From JAYRWD01 sp041918255 (GTDB lineage Bacteria; Patescibacteriota; Dojkabacteria; B142; WJKM01), in NCBI GenBank assembly GCA_041918255.1, contig JAYRWD010000023.1:1-13889 (forward strand): a stretch of 13,889 nucleotides of DNA. Direction: 5' to 3'. Numbering within the stretch: the stretch's first letter is position 1; every line of letters begins with the position of its first letter. This document shows, piece after piece, positions 1 to 6,725 of this stretch. Under the pieces are notes generated by a model, which did not search any database, was not told the origin of the DNA, and saw only the letters and a program-made list of their open reading frames with translations. The position numbers were made by a program, and so were the translations under genes.

Positions 1-1079
1 CCGGCGTCGATGACATCTTGAAAATTTAAATAATTATTTGATCTAAGAAGTTGAAGCGTTGAATCTGTTAGGCCCAGAGATTCAAGTCTCAGCTCCTCTA
101 CCTGCCCTGTCATTTGCACGCTTTGTTCTCTTTGTAAATTCTTGTGTGGATTTTTACTAGAAAGCCCGATTTTTAGCCTAGGCTTCTCTTTACTAGGTTG
201 TGTTTGGGCTTTCTGTTTGAGTATTTCCCCTTGGGTCCGAATTTTTGGCTGTGTTTTTTCATCTAGTTTATGTTTACTTTGTGTTTTTGTGTCTTTTGAT
301 TGAAGCGGTGGGCTTTTTTTCTTTTCCGGAATATGCTCGGATTTTTTCTCCGTTGGTTTATTTACCTTGAGTGTGTTTAGAAGTTTCTCCTCAAAGTGGA
401 CATTGACTTGACGTGTAGAATTTTTTGAGTCTTCAACTAGTCTGCCTTTTTCTAGAATGATTGTTCTTTCCCTTAGCCGGTCTATGATTTGTTTCCCATG
501 TGTGGCCATTATGACAGTGGCTCCCCATTTATTAATATTCTGCAAAATCTCAACTATCTCCCATGTAGCTTCATCATCAAGATTACCGGTTGGTTCGTCG
601 GCTACTAGTATTTTCGGGTCATTTGCTATGGCTCTGGCTATGGTGACTTTTTGTTTTTGACCACCAGACAATTCTTTTGGGAATGAACGCGCTTTATCTT
701 CTAGACCAACTATTTCAAGTACATATGGCACGATTTCTTTTATCTCTTTATCTTTTCGTCCACTGGCTTCGAGGGCGAAAGCTACATTCTCGTAAACATT
801 TTTGTCTTCCAATAATTTAAAATCTTGAAATACAACACCTATTTTTCTTCTCAATTTTGCTACATCTCTGTATCTTATATTGCTGATATCGTCGCCTTCG
901 ATCAGGACTTGACCTTTTGAGGGCAAAATTTCGCGAATTAGCATTTTGATAAGGGTAGTTTTACCAGAACCTGAATGACCGGTAATAAGTACAAATTCAC
1001 CGTCGTCTACACCAAATGTAATATCTTCAATAGCAAGAAAGCCGTTATATGATTTTGAGACCGAAATATACTGGATCAT
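1..1079 (-). CDS. ftsE: Cell division ABC ATPase FtsE with long C-terminal extension (partial, runs off left edge)
   Basis: This is the ATP-binding subunit of the FtsEX complex, which acts at the inner face of the membrane at the division site and regulates septal peptidoglycan hydrolysis through FtsX. The frame is open from the ATG at 1079 to base 1, about 359 residues with no stop. Visible ABC motifs are Walker A GHSGSGKTT (34-42), the Q-loop in VVFQDFKLL (82-90, typical of FtsE), signature LSGGQ (137-141), Walker B ILVADE (157-162) and the H-loop His194. The normal FtsE domain of about 220 residues is followed by a Lys/Gln/Pro-rich, probably disordered linker (about 217-325). A tail, VEELRLESLGLTDSTLQLLR and onward (from about 327), then resembles the first helices of the RNA polymerase alpha C-terminal domain. 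ftsX would be expected beyond the left edge. An extended -10 promoter lies upstream. The FtsE call is firm; the nature of the tail is inferred by eye. Confidence 0.93.
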   Translation of the reverse strand, partial: MIQYISVSKSYNGFLAIEDITFGVDDGEFVLITGHSGSGKTTLIKMLIREILPSKGQVLIEGDDISNIRYRDVAKLRRKIGVVFQDFKLLEDKNVYENVAFALEASGRKDKEIKEIVPYVLEIVGLEDKARSFPKELSGGQKQKVTIARAIANDPKILVADEPTGNLDDEATWEIVEILQNINKWGATVIMATHGKQIIDRLRERTIILEKGRLVEDSKNSTRQVNVHFEEKLLNTLKVNKPTEKKSEHIPEKKKSPPLQSKDTKTQSKHKLDEKTQPKIRTQGEILKQKAQTQPSKEKPRLKIGLSSKNPHKNLQREQSVQMTGQVEELRLESLGLTDSTLQLLRSNNYLNFQDVIDA

Positions 1080-1141
1080 GGGTAGTGAATTTCTGTTTTA
1101 GTTTAATATGAAAGGATAATATTAAAGACTTTACGGAATAT

Positions 1142-1150
1142 AGTATAGCA
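1142..1150 (-). promoter_or_regulatory. Extended -10 promoter element for ftsE
   Basis: The minus strand reads TGCTATACT, which fits the extended -10 form TGn-TATAAT with one mismatch. A start near base 1135 would give a leader of about 56 bases before the ftsE ATG. No convincing -35 hexamer is seen, which is common for extended -10 promoters. The same pattern recurs ahead of other genes in the window. Confidence 0.5.
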
Positions 1151-1184
1151 AAACGCGGGGATTAGGTGGTTGATTTTACAAATC

Positions 1185-1499
1185 TTAATCCTCTGTTCCT
1201 TTCATTAACCATTGGAAATACTTGTCGTTAACTTGTGCGTCTATTCGAATGATACAGGGTACTTCAAATGGGTGAACCTTCTCCACCTCGCTTCTTACTT
1301 TCGCAAAGTTTTTTTCACTAGTTTTAGCGATTAGCACGCATTCATCGTCATCAACTATCGTACCTTCCCACCAGTACATAGCTTTCACCGGTAAAATATT
1401 GGCGCAGCCGATCATCCTTTTTTCAAGAAGATGCCTAGCAAGTTTTGTAGCCTCTTTTTCTGACTCATTTGTGATATAGAGAAGAACTAATTTATCCAT
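1185..1499 (-). CDS. cutA: CutA1 divalent-ion tolerance family protein
   Basis: This is a small PII-like trimeric cytoplasmic protein of the CutA1 family, linked historically to copper tolerance; its molecular role is still debated. At 104 residues it has the usual family length. The family pattern is clear: YITNESEKEATKLARHLLEK near the N-terminus, CANILPV (32-38), YWWEG (42-46), the conserved HPFEVPCI (76-83, usually HPYEVPEI) and YFQW (94-97). It starts with ATG and ends with TAA. It sits between the MazG-like gene (48-base gap) and ftsE (105-base gap), all on the minus strand. No Shine-Dalgarno sequence is visible. Confidence 0.93.
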   Translation of the reverse strand: MDKLVLLYITNESEKEATKLARHLLEKRMIGCANILPVKAMYWWEGTIVDDDECVLIAKTSEKNFAKVRSEVEKVHPFEVPCIIRIDAQVNDKYFQWLMKGTED

Positions 1500-1547
1500 T
1501 TGTATATGTAGTAAAGAGATAAAATTATTTCCAGGTTCGCCGCGTGT

Positions 1548-1784
1548 TTAATTTTTCTTTGTCTCGGAAGGCCTTTTCAAGATCAACATAAAATGGTTAG
1601 CTATATCGAGCAGTAGAATAAATACGTCGGCCATTTCCTCCACCAGGTTAAATCTGGTGGATAGGGGGTCATTTTTAATCATTGTAAATTGTCGAACGGA
1701 TTTAGGCATTTCTCCAATTTCCTCACTAAGAAGCATGAATAATTCCGGTATAGTCTTTTTATCAAAACCTCTTTCAAGAATCAT
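1548..1784 (-). CDS. MazG-like nucleotide pyrophosphohydrolase (start uncertain)
   Basis: This is a short all-alpha NTP pyrophosphohydrolase of the MazG-like type, which hydrolyses (d)NTPs to monophosphate and pyrophosphate, often as house-cleaning of abnormal nucleotides. The metal-binding motifs are visible: EEIGE (21-25) and EEMAD (49-53), with Asp60 in the following helix. From the ATG at 1784 it has 78 residues. The frame stays open upstream to a TAA at 1845-1847 and encodes LHDFQNYIKQ just before the ATG, which matches the usual first helix of this family. The true start is therefore probably upstream, possibly CTG at 1812-1814 (88 residues). The only upstream ATG (1838-1840) is in another frame and ends in a TGA that overlaps the 1784 ATG. 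The substrate cannot be told from sequence. Confidence 0.8.
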   Translation of the reverse strand: MILERGFDKKTIPELFMLLSEEIGEMPKSVRQFTMIKNDPLSTRFNLVEEMADVFILLLDIANHFMLILKRPSETKKN

Positions 1785-1843
1785 TTGTTTGATGTAATTT
1801 TGAAAGTCGTGCAGAGTTGGTTTTGTTTTAGTTTGAGCATGTA

Positions 1844-1852
1844 TTTATAACA
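1844..1852 (-). promoter_or_regulatory. Extended -10 promoter element for the MazG-like gene
   Basis: The minus strand reads TGTTATAAA, an extended -10 (TGn plus TATAAA). Transcription would start near 1837. That is inside or just past the out-of-frame ATG at 1838-1840, and it leaves CTG at 1814 or ATG at 1784 as the start codon. The element directly overlaps the in-frame TAA that closes the frame upstream. Confidence 0.45.
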
Positions 1853-1907
1853 CTGTTAGATATGAAATACCTTAACCTTTGCCAAGCTATTGAAGCGAAA
1901 AGATATT

Positions 1908-1927
1908 AATTTCGTCCTAACGAAATT
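1908..1927 (-). terminator. Possible terminator hairpin downstream of prfB
   Basis: A perfect 8-base inverted repeat, AATTTCGT / ACGAAATT, is separated by a 4-base loop. It lies 24 bases past the prfB stop on the minus strand and is followed by the tail AATATCTTTT. The stem is AT-rich and the T-run short, so termination strength is uncertain. Confidence 0.4.
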
Positions 1928-1951
1928 TAGTAAGCTTTTTGAAACTATGGT

Positions 1952-3052
1952 TTATAAGCGAATCTCAGCTTTAATGAATTCATCCAATTCTCCATCTAAG
2001 ACATTGCCTGTTTGTTCTGTTTCAACTTTTGTTCTCAAATCTTTTACAAGTTTATAAGGTTGAAGCACGTAGTTTCTTATTTGATTACCCCATCCGGCAA
2101 TCTTATGCTCACCCTTCAATTTTGATTTTTCTTCGTCTAGCTTTTCTTTTTCTATCTGGAAAAGTTTTGCCCGAAGCATTCTAGTAGCCGCTTCTTTATT
2201 TTGGTACTGACTTCTGCTTGTTGAGCAAGTGACGATGATACCAGTTGGTAAGTGAAGTAATCGGACTGAAGTTGCTACTTTGTTAACATTTTGTCCTCCA
2301 GCACCACTAGATCTCACAGCACTGAATTCAACATCCTCTGGTTTCAAGTTTACTTCAAGATCTTCGTCAATGATAGGCATTACCTCTACTCCGGCAAATG
2401 AAGTCTGGCGAAGACCCTGTGCGTTAAAAGGCGATACTCGCACTAGACGATGTGTCCCGTGTTCATTTTTTAGATAACCGTAGGCATAATCTCCATATAC
2501 TTCAAAACTGATTGAGCTAAGCCCGGCTTCGGTTCCACGTACTTCATCGATAATTTCGTATTTCCACTTTTGACGTTCAAAATAACGAGTATACATTCTC
2601 GCTAACATTTGAGCCCAATCGCAGGCCTCGGTACCACCCTGACCTGCGTGAATCGAAAGGATCGCGTCACTGGTATCATATTTTCCCCCAAGGTAGGTGC
2701 TCATTTCGAGATTTGCAATTGATTCTAAGATTTTTGAAACCATTTGCGATAATTCTTCTTGTTCTTGTTTAGAAGGTTCGGAAGTATTTTCTTCGAAGAG
2801 CTGGATGAGTGTGTTTGCCTCTTCAAATTCGGTGTTTATTGATTCAAGGGAACCAAGCTTGTATTTAATATTTTGAAGTTCACGCATAATAAGCTTTGCG
2901 TGCCCTTGATCTTTCCAAAAGCCTTGTTTTGAGGTTTCGGGCTCTAAAGTGTTCAGGCGTGCTTTGAGGTTATCGGGTGAAATTTTTTCCACGACTCTTT
3001 TGAAAGCATCCATACCCTGGGTTAAATTTTGTTTAATATTCTCTATAGTCAT
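1952..3052 (-). CDS. prfB: Peptide chain release factor 2 (RF2)
   Basis: RF2 recognises UAA and UGA stop codons in the ribosomal A site and triggers peptide release. At 366 residues it is full length. The RF2-specific tripeptide SPF is at 207-209 (RLVRVSPFNAQG) and the catalytic GGQ at 252-254 (SSGAGGQNVNK). The N-terminal helical domain occupies about 1-110. The frame is continuous from ATG to TAA, with no in-frame stop around codons 23-27. The programmed +1 frameshift that autoregulates prfB in many bacteria is therefore absent. RF2 fits the use of TGA as a normal stop in this window. The gene is divergent from rpsT and lies upstream of mazG-like, cutA and ftsE, echoing the prfB-ftsE-ftsX order common in Gram-positive bacteria. 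Confidence 0.97.
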   Translation of the reverse strand: MTIENIKQNLTQGMDAFKRVVEKISPDNLKARLNTLEPETSKQGFWKDQGHAKLIMRELQNIKYKLGSLESINTEFEEANTLIQLFEENTSEPSKQEQEELSQMVSKILESIANLEMSTYLGGKYDTSDAILSIHAGQGGTEACDWAQMLARMYTRYFERQKWKYEIIDEVRGTEAGLSSISFEVYGDYAYGYLKNEHGTHRLVRVSPFNAQGLRQTSFAGVEVMPIIDEDLEVNLKPEDVEFSAVRSSGAGGQNVNKVATSVRLLHLPTGIIVTCSTSRSQYQNKEAATRMLRAKLFQIEKEKLDEEKSKLKGEHKIAGWGNQIRNYVLQPYKLVKDLRTKVETEQTGNVLDGELDEFIKAEIRL

Positions 3053-3080
3053 AGGTTTAGCTCAAAGGAAAGCCAAAGCG

Positions 3081-3089
3081 AGTTTAACA
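3081..3089 (-). promoter_or_regulatory. Weak candidate -10 element for prfB
   Basis: The minus strand reads TGTTAAACT about 29 bases upstream of the prfB ATG. It keeps the TGn of an extended -10, but the hexamer TAAACT matches TATAAT at only four of six positions. It lies in the 131-base divergent region between prfB and rpsT, which must hold both promoters. Confidence 0.3.
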
Positions 3090-3129
3090 TATTTTTATTT
3101 CTATCGATATGGGCAAGCAGACGCTTATC

Positions 3130-3138
3130 TGATAAAAT
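3130..3138 (+). promoter_or_regulatory. Candidate extended -10 promoter for rpsT
   Basis: The plus strand reads TGATAAAAT, a TGn plus TAAAAT element that would give a leader of about 39 bases before the rpsT ATG. No clear -35 is seen. The identical 9-base string occurs upstream of rsmA on the other strand. Confidence 0.4.
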
Positions 3139-3183
3139 CTATCTTGAGATGCACGTTAATATTATTTCAACAATTTACTTTAA

Positions 3184-3450
3184 ATGGCAAATACAAAGTC
3201 CGCTAAAAAAGCGGTAAGATCATCAGGTCGAAAACGCTTAGATAATATCAAAATCAAAGTTCGTTACAAAAAAGCGCGAAAAGATTATCTAGACTTGCTT
3301 GCGGCAGGCAAAACAGATGAAGCAGTAAAAGCAATGGCAAACGTAATGAAGAAAATTGACAAAGCAGCTAAAAGTAAAGTTTTACACAAAAATACGGCTT
3401 CAAGGTACAAATCGCGCCTTGCGGCAAAGCTCAAACCAGCCGTCAAATAA
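3184..3450 (+). CDS. rpsT: 30S ribosomal protein S20
   Basis: S20 is a small basic helical protein that binds 16S rRNA early in 30S assembly. The sequence has 88 residues, normal for the family. It begins with the typical MANTKSAKKAVRSSGRKR, is rich in Lys/Arg, and carries the expected long helices: NIKIKVRYKKARKDYLDLL, then KAMANVMKKIDKAAKSKVLH, then a C-terminal LHKNTASRYKSRLAAKL segment. It starts with ATG and ends with TAA. It is divergent from prfB, and the next plus-strand gene starts 52 bases downstream. No terminator-like hairpin lies between them, so they may be co-transcribed. No Shine-Dalgarno sequence is visible. Confidence 0.97.
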   Translation: MANTKSAKKAVRSSGRKRLDNIKIKVRYKKARKDYLDLLAAGKTDEAVKAMANVMKKIDKAAKSKVLHKNTASRYKSRLAAKLKPAVK

Positions 3451-3502
3451 TTAAAAACGGTGATTTGACTCTAAAAACTATAGATACTGCTCTGTTTCAA
3501 AG

Positions 3503-4042
3503 ATGTCAAAAACTCTAATTAGGTTAATAGATATTTCAATATTTCCTACGGCTTTGCTTATAGTTTCGAGGACTATTGGTTTGTCGTTAGGTATTTGGTA
3601 TTTTGGAATTGATTGGCAGGTCGATTTTGTGAATAACTCTCTATTAAGCGTTTTCCCTGTGGTTTTCGAAAAAGATTTGCAAATAATTTCTACTTTCGTA
3701 GATGCTTTTACGATTCTAGTTATGCTGATGGGATATGGGATTGTTACCCTTAGGGCTATTTGGTTTCATGATAGTCACATCGATCCGAGGATGGTTGCCA
3801 GGCTGGCTAGATTAAGCTTATTAGGGATAATTAAAAGTACTTTCTTGATATATACTGAGGCTGGGGTATGGTTTATCTTGGCTTTGGTTGGGGTATTATT
3901 TGGAATATATCATTCGATAATCGGCTTGACTGATTCCTGGATCGCAATATCGGCAACTGTGTTACTGGCGTGTTTGTCAGTTCTGTTGTTGCGTGATGTA
4001 GAGGAAGAGATTAGTCGTTCTAGAACAAAACTTGAATTTTAG
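3503..4042 (+). CDS. Unknown four-helix membrane protein
   Basis: I do not recognise a family. The 179-residue product is strongly hydrophobic, with predicted membrane segments at about 12-34, 59-86, 117-140 and 143-163. The loop between segments 2 and 3 (about 86-108, RAIWFHDSHIDPRMVARLAR) is basic and histidine-bearing, which suggests it faces the cytoplasm. The C-terminus (RDVEEEISRSRTKLEF) is charged. It starts with ATG and ends with TAG. It follows rpsT by 52 bases and converges with uvrB, with only 6 bases between the two stop codons. Its intact frame over 540 bases and coherent membrane profile support a real gene. No function can be assigned. Confidence 0.82.
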   Translation: MSKTLIRLIDISIFPTALLIVSRTIGLSLGIWYFGIDWQVDFVNNSLLSVFPVVFEKDLQIISTFVDAFTILVMLMGYGIVTLRAIWFHDSHIDPRMVARLARLSLLGIIKSTFLIYTEAGVWFILALVGVLFGIYHSIIGLTDSWIAISATVLLACLSVLLLRDVEEEISRSRTKLEF

Positions 4043-4048
4043 TACTTG

Positions 4049-6169
4049 TCATTTCCTCTTTAATTCTTGTATCAAATCTCTTAACTTTGCCGCTTTCTCG
4101 AATTCCAGCATATCCGCACAGATCTCCATCTGAACGCGTAGATCTTCGAGGTAGCTTTTTTTCTCTTGTTTTGGCATGATAGGGTATAATTCGGCCCTTT
4201 TTATTAGACTCTGCTCGTCTTTAGACTGGAAATCATTTGTTTCAGATTCTTCTTCGTTGGATTCGAGTTGCGATCGAATGGCTTTGATTATGGATTGTGG
4301 TGTGATGGAATGTTTTTTGTTATATTCGATTTGTCGTTTGCGTCTATTTAATGTTGTGTCAATGGCAACTTTCATGCTTCTGGTGATTTTATCTGCGTAC
4401 ATGATTACCCTTCCATTTTGATTTCGCGCTGCCCTTCCAATAGTTTGAATCAGGCTAACTTCTGATCGTAAGAAGCCTTCTTTGTCCGCATCCAGTATTG
4501 CAATGAGTGATACCTCAGGGAGATCTAACCCTTCGCGAAGGAGGTTTATACCTACGACGACATCTACTGTTCCTAATCTGAGTTTTCTGAGAATTTCTAC
4601 TCTTTCGATTGTGTCTATTTCGGAATGTAAGTATTGATTCTTAATACCTTGTTCGTCAAGATATTGGGAGAGATTCTCAGCCATTCTTTTAGTAAGCGTT
4701 GTAATTAGTGTTCGTCCATTTTGTTTAATATTTCCTTTTATTTCTTTTAGCAAATCGTCTACTTGATTCACAGGGCTATTGTTTTCCGAATTATTCGGAT
4801 GATATGACATTTCGGTATATCCATTTCGCTGTATTTCATTTTGAAGTTGAGCCAGATATTTGGGTTCTGAAGGGCGCAAGTCAATTGACGGATCGAGCAG
4901 TCCGGTGGGACGTATGATGAGCTCCGCGATATACTTGGATGTCTTTGTGGTTCCTATTGCTTTAGATTTTGTTAGTTCGAATTCGCTCGGGGTAGCACTG
5001 ACGAAAATTATTTGGTTCAATTTCGAATAGAATTCTTCAAACTTCAGAGGTCGGTTATCAAGTGCTGCTTTCAGGCGAAATCCATGTTCCACCAAATTTT
5101 TTTTGCGTTCTTTATCTCCGTTATACATGCCTCTCGCTTGGGGTATCGTGATATGTGATTCGTCTACAAAAAGGAGCCAATCATCAGGCATATAATCGAT
5201 GAGTGTACTGGGAGGGGAGCCGATCGGGCGGTTTTCAATATATCTAGAATAATTTTCTATTCCGGAGACGTAGCCAGTTTCTTGGAGCATCTCTAGGTCG
5301 TAGTTAACTCTTTGATCAAGTCTGGCTGCTTCTAAGGGTCTGTTTTTATCCTTCATTTCTTGTATTTCTTGCTTTAAATCTTCTCTGATTTTAGGAAGTG
5401 CCTTCTGCAGTGATTCATATGGCGTTACATAGGCTTTCGCTGGGAAGATTTTAATTTCATTTGGGGTTTCAATTATTTCCCCTGTGAGGGGATTGATTAT
5501 TTTGATGGCTTCAATTTCATCGCCAAAGTATTCAAGTCGAACGGCTGTGGTTTCGGCGGCTGTGTTTATGTCGATGGTATCTCCTCTGACTCGGTAAGAT
5601 CCTGTGTAGAAGTCATTATCTCTTCTCTCATATTGCAAGTCAGATAGGTGTATAAATAGTTTTGCTCTATCGTAGTGTTCTCCTTTCTTAATAATCCTAC
5701 TTAGGGCTAGATAATCTTCTGGGTTGCCAAGTCCATAAATGCACGAAACTGTCGCAATGACTATGACATCTTTGCTGGTAAGTAGGGCTTGTGTTGCTGC
5801 GCTGCGGTATCGCTCTATTGCCTCATTGATCTGTGCTTCTTTTTCTATGTACAAGTCTCTTTGGGGTACGTATGCTTCGGGCTGGTAATAATCGTAGTAA
5901 GAGACGAAATATTCGACGTTATTGTGCGGAAAAAATTCTTTGAATTCGGAATAAAGCTGTGCGGCAAGTGTTTTGTTATGCGACATTATTAGCGTTGGCT
6001 TGCCGGTATTTTGAATTACATGCGCCATGGCAAATGTTTTGCCAGATCCAGTGATGCCAAGTAGGGTTTGCTCTTTCACGCCGTCGAATATATTCTGCGT
6101 AAGTTTCTCAATGGCCTCTGGCTGATCCCCAGCAGGGGAAAATTTTGATTTTAGGTTAAAATGTGACAA
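4049..6169 (-). CDS. uvrB: UvrABC excinuclease subunit B
   Basis: UvrB is the helicase-like damage-verification subunit of nucleotide excision repair, loaded by UvrA and then bound by UvrC. Visible elements are FSPAGDQPEAI (10-20), Walker A GITGSGKT (38-45), the beta-hairpin region YYDYYQPEAY (91-100), VSCIYGLG (141-148), DESH (336-339), SATPSEFE (391-398), the helicase C-terminal part with GRAARN (578-583), and a C-terminal UVR domain (about 674-706) that binds UvrC. The start is TTG at 6169: it gives the canonical N-terminus and no ATG fits. At 706 residues it is slightly long. About 33 extra, Asn/Ser-rich residues (434-466) sit between the RP and QVDDLL motifs. It ends with TGA. Confidence 0.97.
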   Translation of the reverse strand: MSHFNLKSKFSPAGDQPEAIEKLTQNIFDGVKEQTLLGITGSGKTFAMAHVIQNTGKPTLIMSHNKTLAAQLYSEFKEFFPHNNVEYFVSYYDYYQPEAYVPQRDLYIEKEAQINEAIERYRSAATQALLTSKDVIVIATVSCIYGLGNPEDYLALSRIIKKGEHYDRAKLFIHLSDLQYERRDNDFYTGSYRVRGDTIDINTAAETTAVRLEYFGDEIEAIKIINPLTGEIIETPNEIKIFPAKAYVTPYESLQKALPKIREDLKQEIQEMKDKNRPLEAARLDQRVNYDLEMLQETGYVSGIENYSRYIENRPIGSPPSTLIDYMPDDWLLFVDESHITIPQARGMYNGDKERKKNLVEHGFRLKAALDNRPLKFEEFYSKLNQIIFVSATPSEFELTKSKAIGTTKTSKYIAELIIRPTGLLDPSIDLRPSEPKYLAQLQNEIQRNGYTEMSYHPNNSENNSPVNQVDDLLKEIKGNIKQNGRTLITTLTKRMAENLSQYLDEQGIKNQYLHSEIDTIERVEILRKLRLGTVDVVVGINLLREGLDLPEVSLIAILDADKEGFLRSEVSLIQTIGRAARNQNGRVIMYADKITRSMKVAIDTTLNRRKRQIEYNKKHSITPQSIIKAIRSQLESNEEESETNDFQSKDEQSLIKRAELYPIMPKQEKKSYLEDLRVQMEICADMLEFEKAAKLRDLIQELKRK

Positions 6170-6198
6170 GTTTAGAGATTGGATGGTAGATGGCTAAG

Positions 6199-6227
6199 AT
6201 TATAGTAGGTATTGAGTTTTAAGTAAA
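6199..6227 (-). promoter_or_regulatory. uvrB: Sigma-70-type promoter for uvrB
   Basis: On the minus strand, TTTACT (6222-6227) is followed after exactly 17 bases by a perfect TATAAT (6199-6204). A transcription start near 6192 gives a leader of about 23 bases before the TTG start of uvrB. The TATAAT overlaps the stop codon of the preceding small frame. I see no LexA-type palindrome nearby. Confidence 0.65.
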
Positions 6228-6349
6228 AAGCGATGCTCGTTTTTTGCAAACGTATTAATAATATCTTTTTGAAAATTATCCAAAATTAGATATGTTGATT
6301 TGTACTTAATTTCGGGATGAAAGCGTTTCTCGTTGATAGTAAATAGCAT
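6200..6349 (-). CDS. Possible small protein of 49 residues downstream of riboflavin kinase
   Basis: An ATG at 6347-6349, 7 bases past the riboflavin kinase stop, opens a 49-residue frame that fills nearly the whole gap and ends in TAA inside the uvrB -10 box. The product begins MLFTINEKRFHPEIKYKSTY, is basic and mixed in character, and has no membrane segment. I recognise no family. Its spacing would make it the third gene of the EamA-riboflavin kinase operon. It could be a chance frame, since AT-rich gaps of this size can stay open. Conservation in relatives would decide. Confidence 0.38.
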   Translation of the reverse strand: MLFTINEKRFHPEIKYKSTYLILDNFQKDIINTFAKNEHRFLLKTQYLL

Positions 6350-6356
6350 ATTAACT

Positions 6357-6725
6357 TTAAAGTGTCCCGCGCGATTTTATTTCATCAACATCCTTCTGAA
6401 TCTGTACTTTTAGTTCATCTACCGAATCAAAGTTTTGCGCTGGACGAATAAAGTAACCTATCGTAAACAAGACTTCCACTCCATATACCTCTTTGTCAAA
6501 CTCAAACACATAAATCTCTAAGACATTATTCGATTCCCCTTTTATCAACCGCGGACCGAAATAGAGAGCTCCCAAATACGATTCACCTTTAATGTTAATG
6601 TTTGAGGCGTAGACACCAAGTTTTGTATTCTGGGGAATGATTAGAGGGTCCAGATTTAGTGTTGGGAATCCGATCGTCCTTCCTAGTTGCTCACCACGTA
6701 AGACTCTGCCTTTGTAGAGTTTCAC
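6357..6725 (-). CDS. Stand-alone riboflavin kinase
   Basis: This enzyme phosphorylates riboflavin with ATP to give FMN. The 122 residues correspond to only the C-terminal kinase domain of the usual bifunctional RibF. The N-terminal FMN adenylyltransferase domain (about 180 residues) is absent. Kinase motifs are intact: GRTIGFPTLNL (15-25) with the PTxN nucleotide/metal residues Thr22 and Asn24, GVYA (37-40), YLGALYFGPR (50-59), the catalytic-base Glu70 in LEIYVFEF, YGVEV (81-85) and IRPAQNF (93-99). The start is GTG, with GTGA overlapping the TGA stop of the EamA transporter by 4 bases, which indicates translational coupling. FAD would have to come from another adenylyltransferase or be obtained from outside. 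Confidence 0.92.
   Translation of the reverse strand: MKLYKGRVLRGEQLGRTIGFPTLNLDPLIIPQNTKLGVYASNINIKGESYLGALYFGPRLIKGESNNVLEIYVFEFDKEVYGVEVLFTIGYFIRPAQNFDSVDELKVQIQKDVDEIKSRGTL

Noticed and set aside
2280..2477. Plus-strand open frames inside prfB, uvrB, rsmA, tgt and murT.
   Set aside because: They lie antisense to well-supported genes, are cysteine/serine-rich low-quality products, and have no family resemblance or start context.
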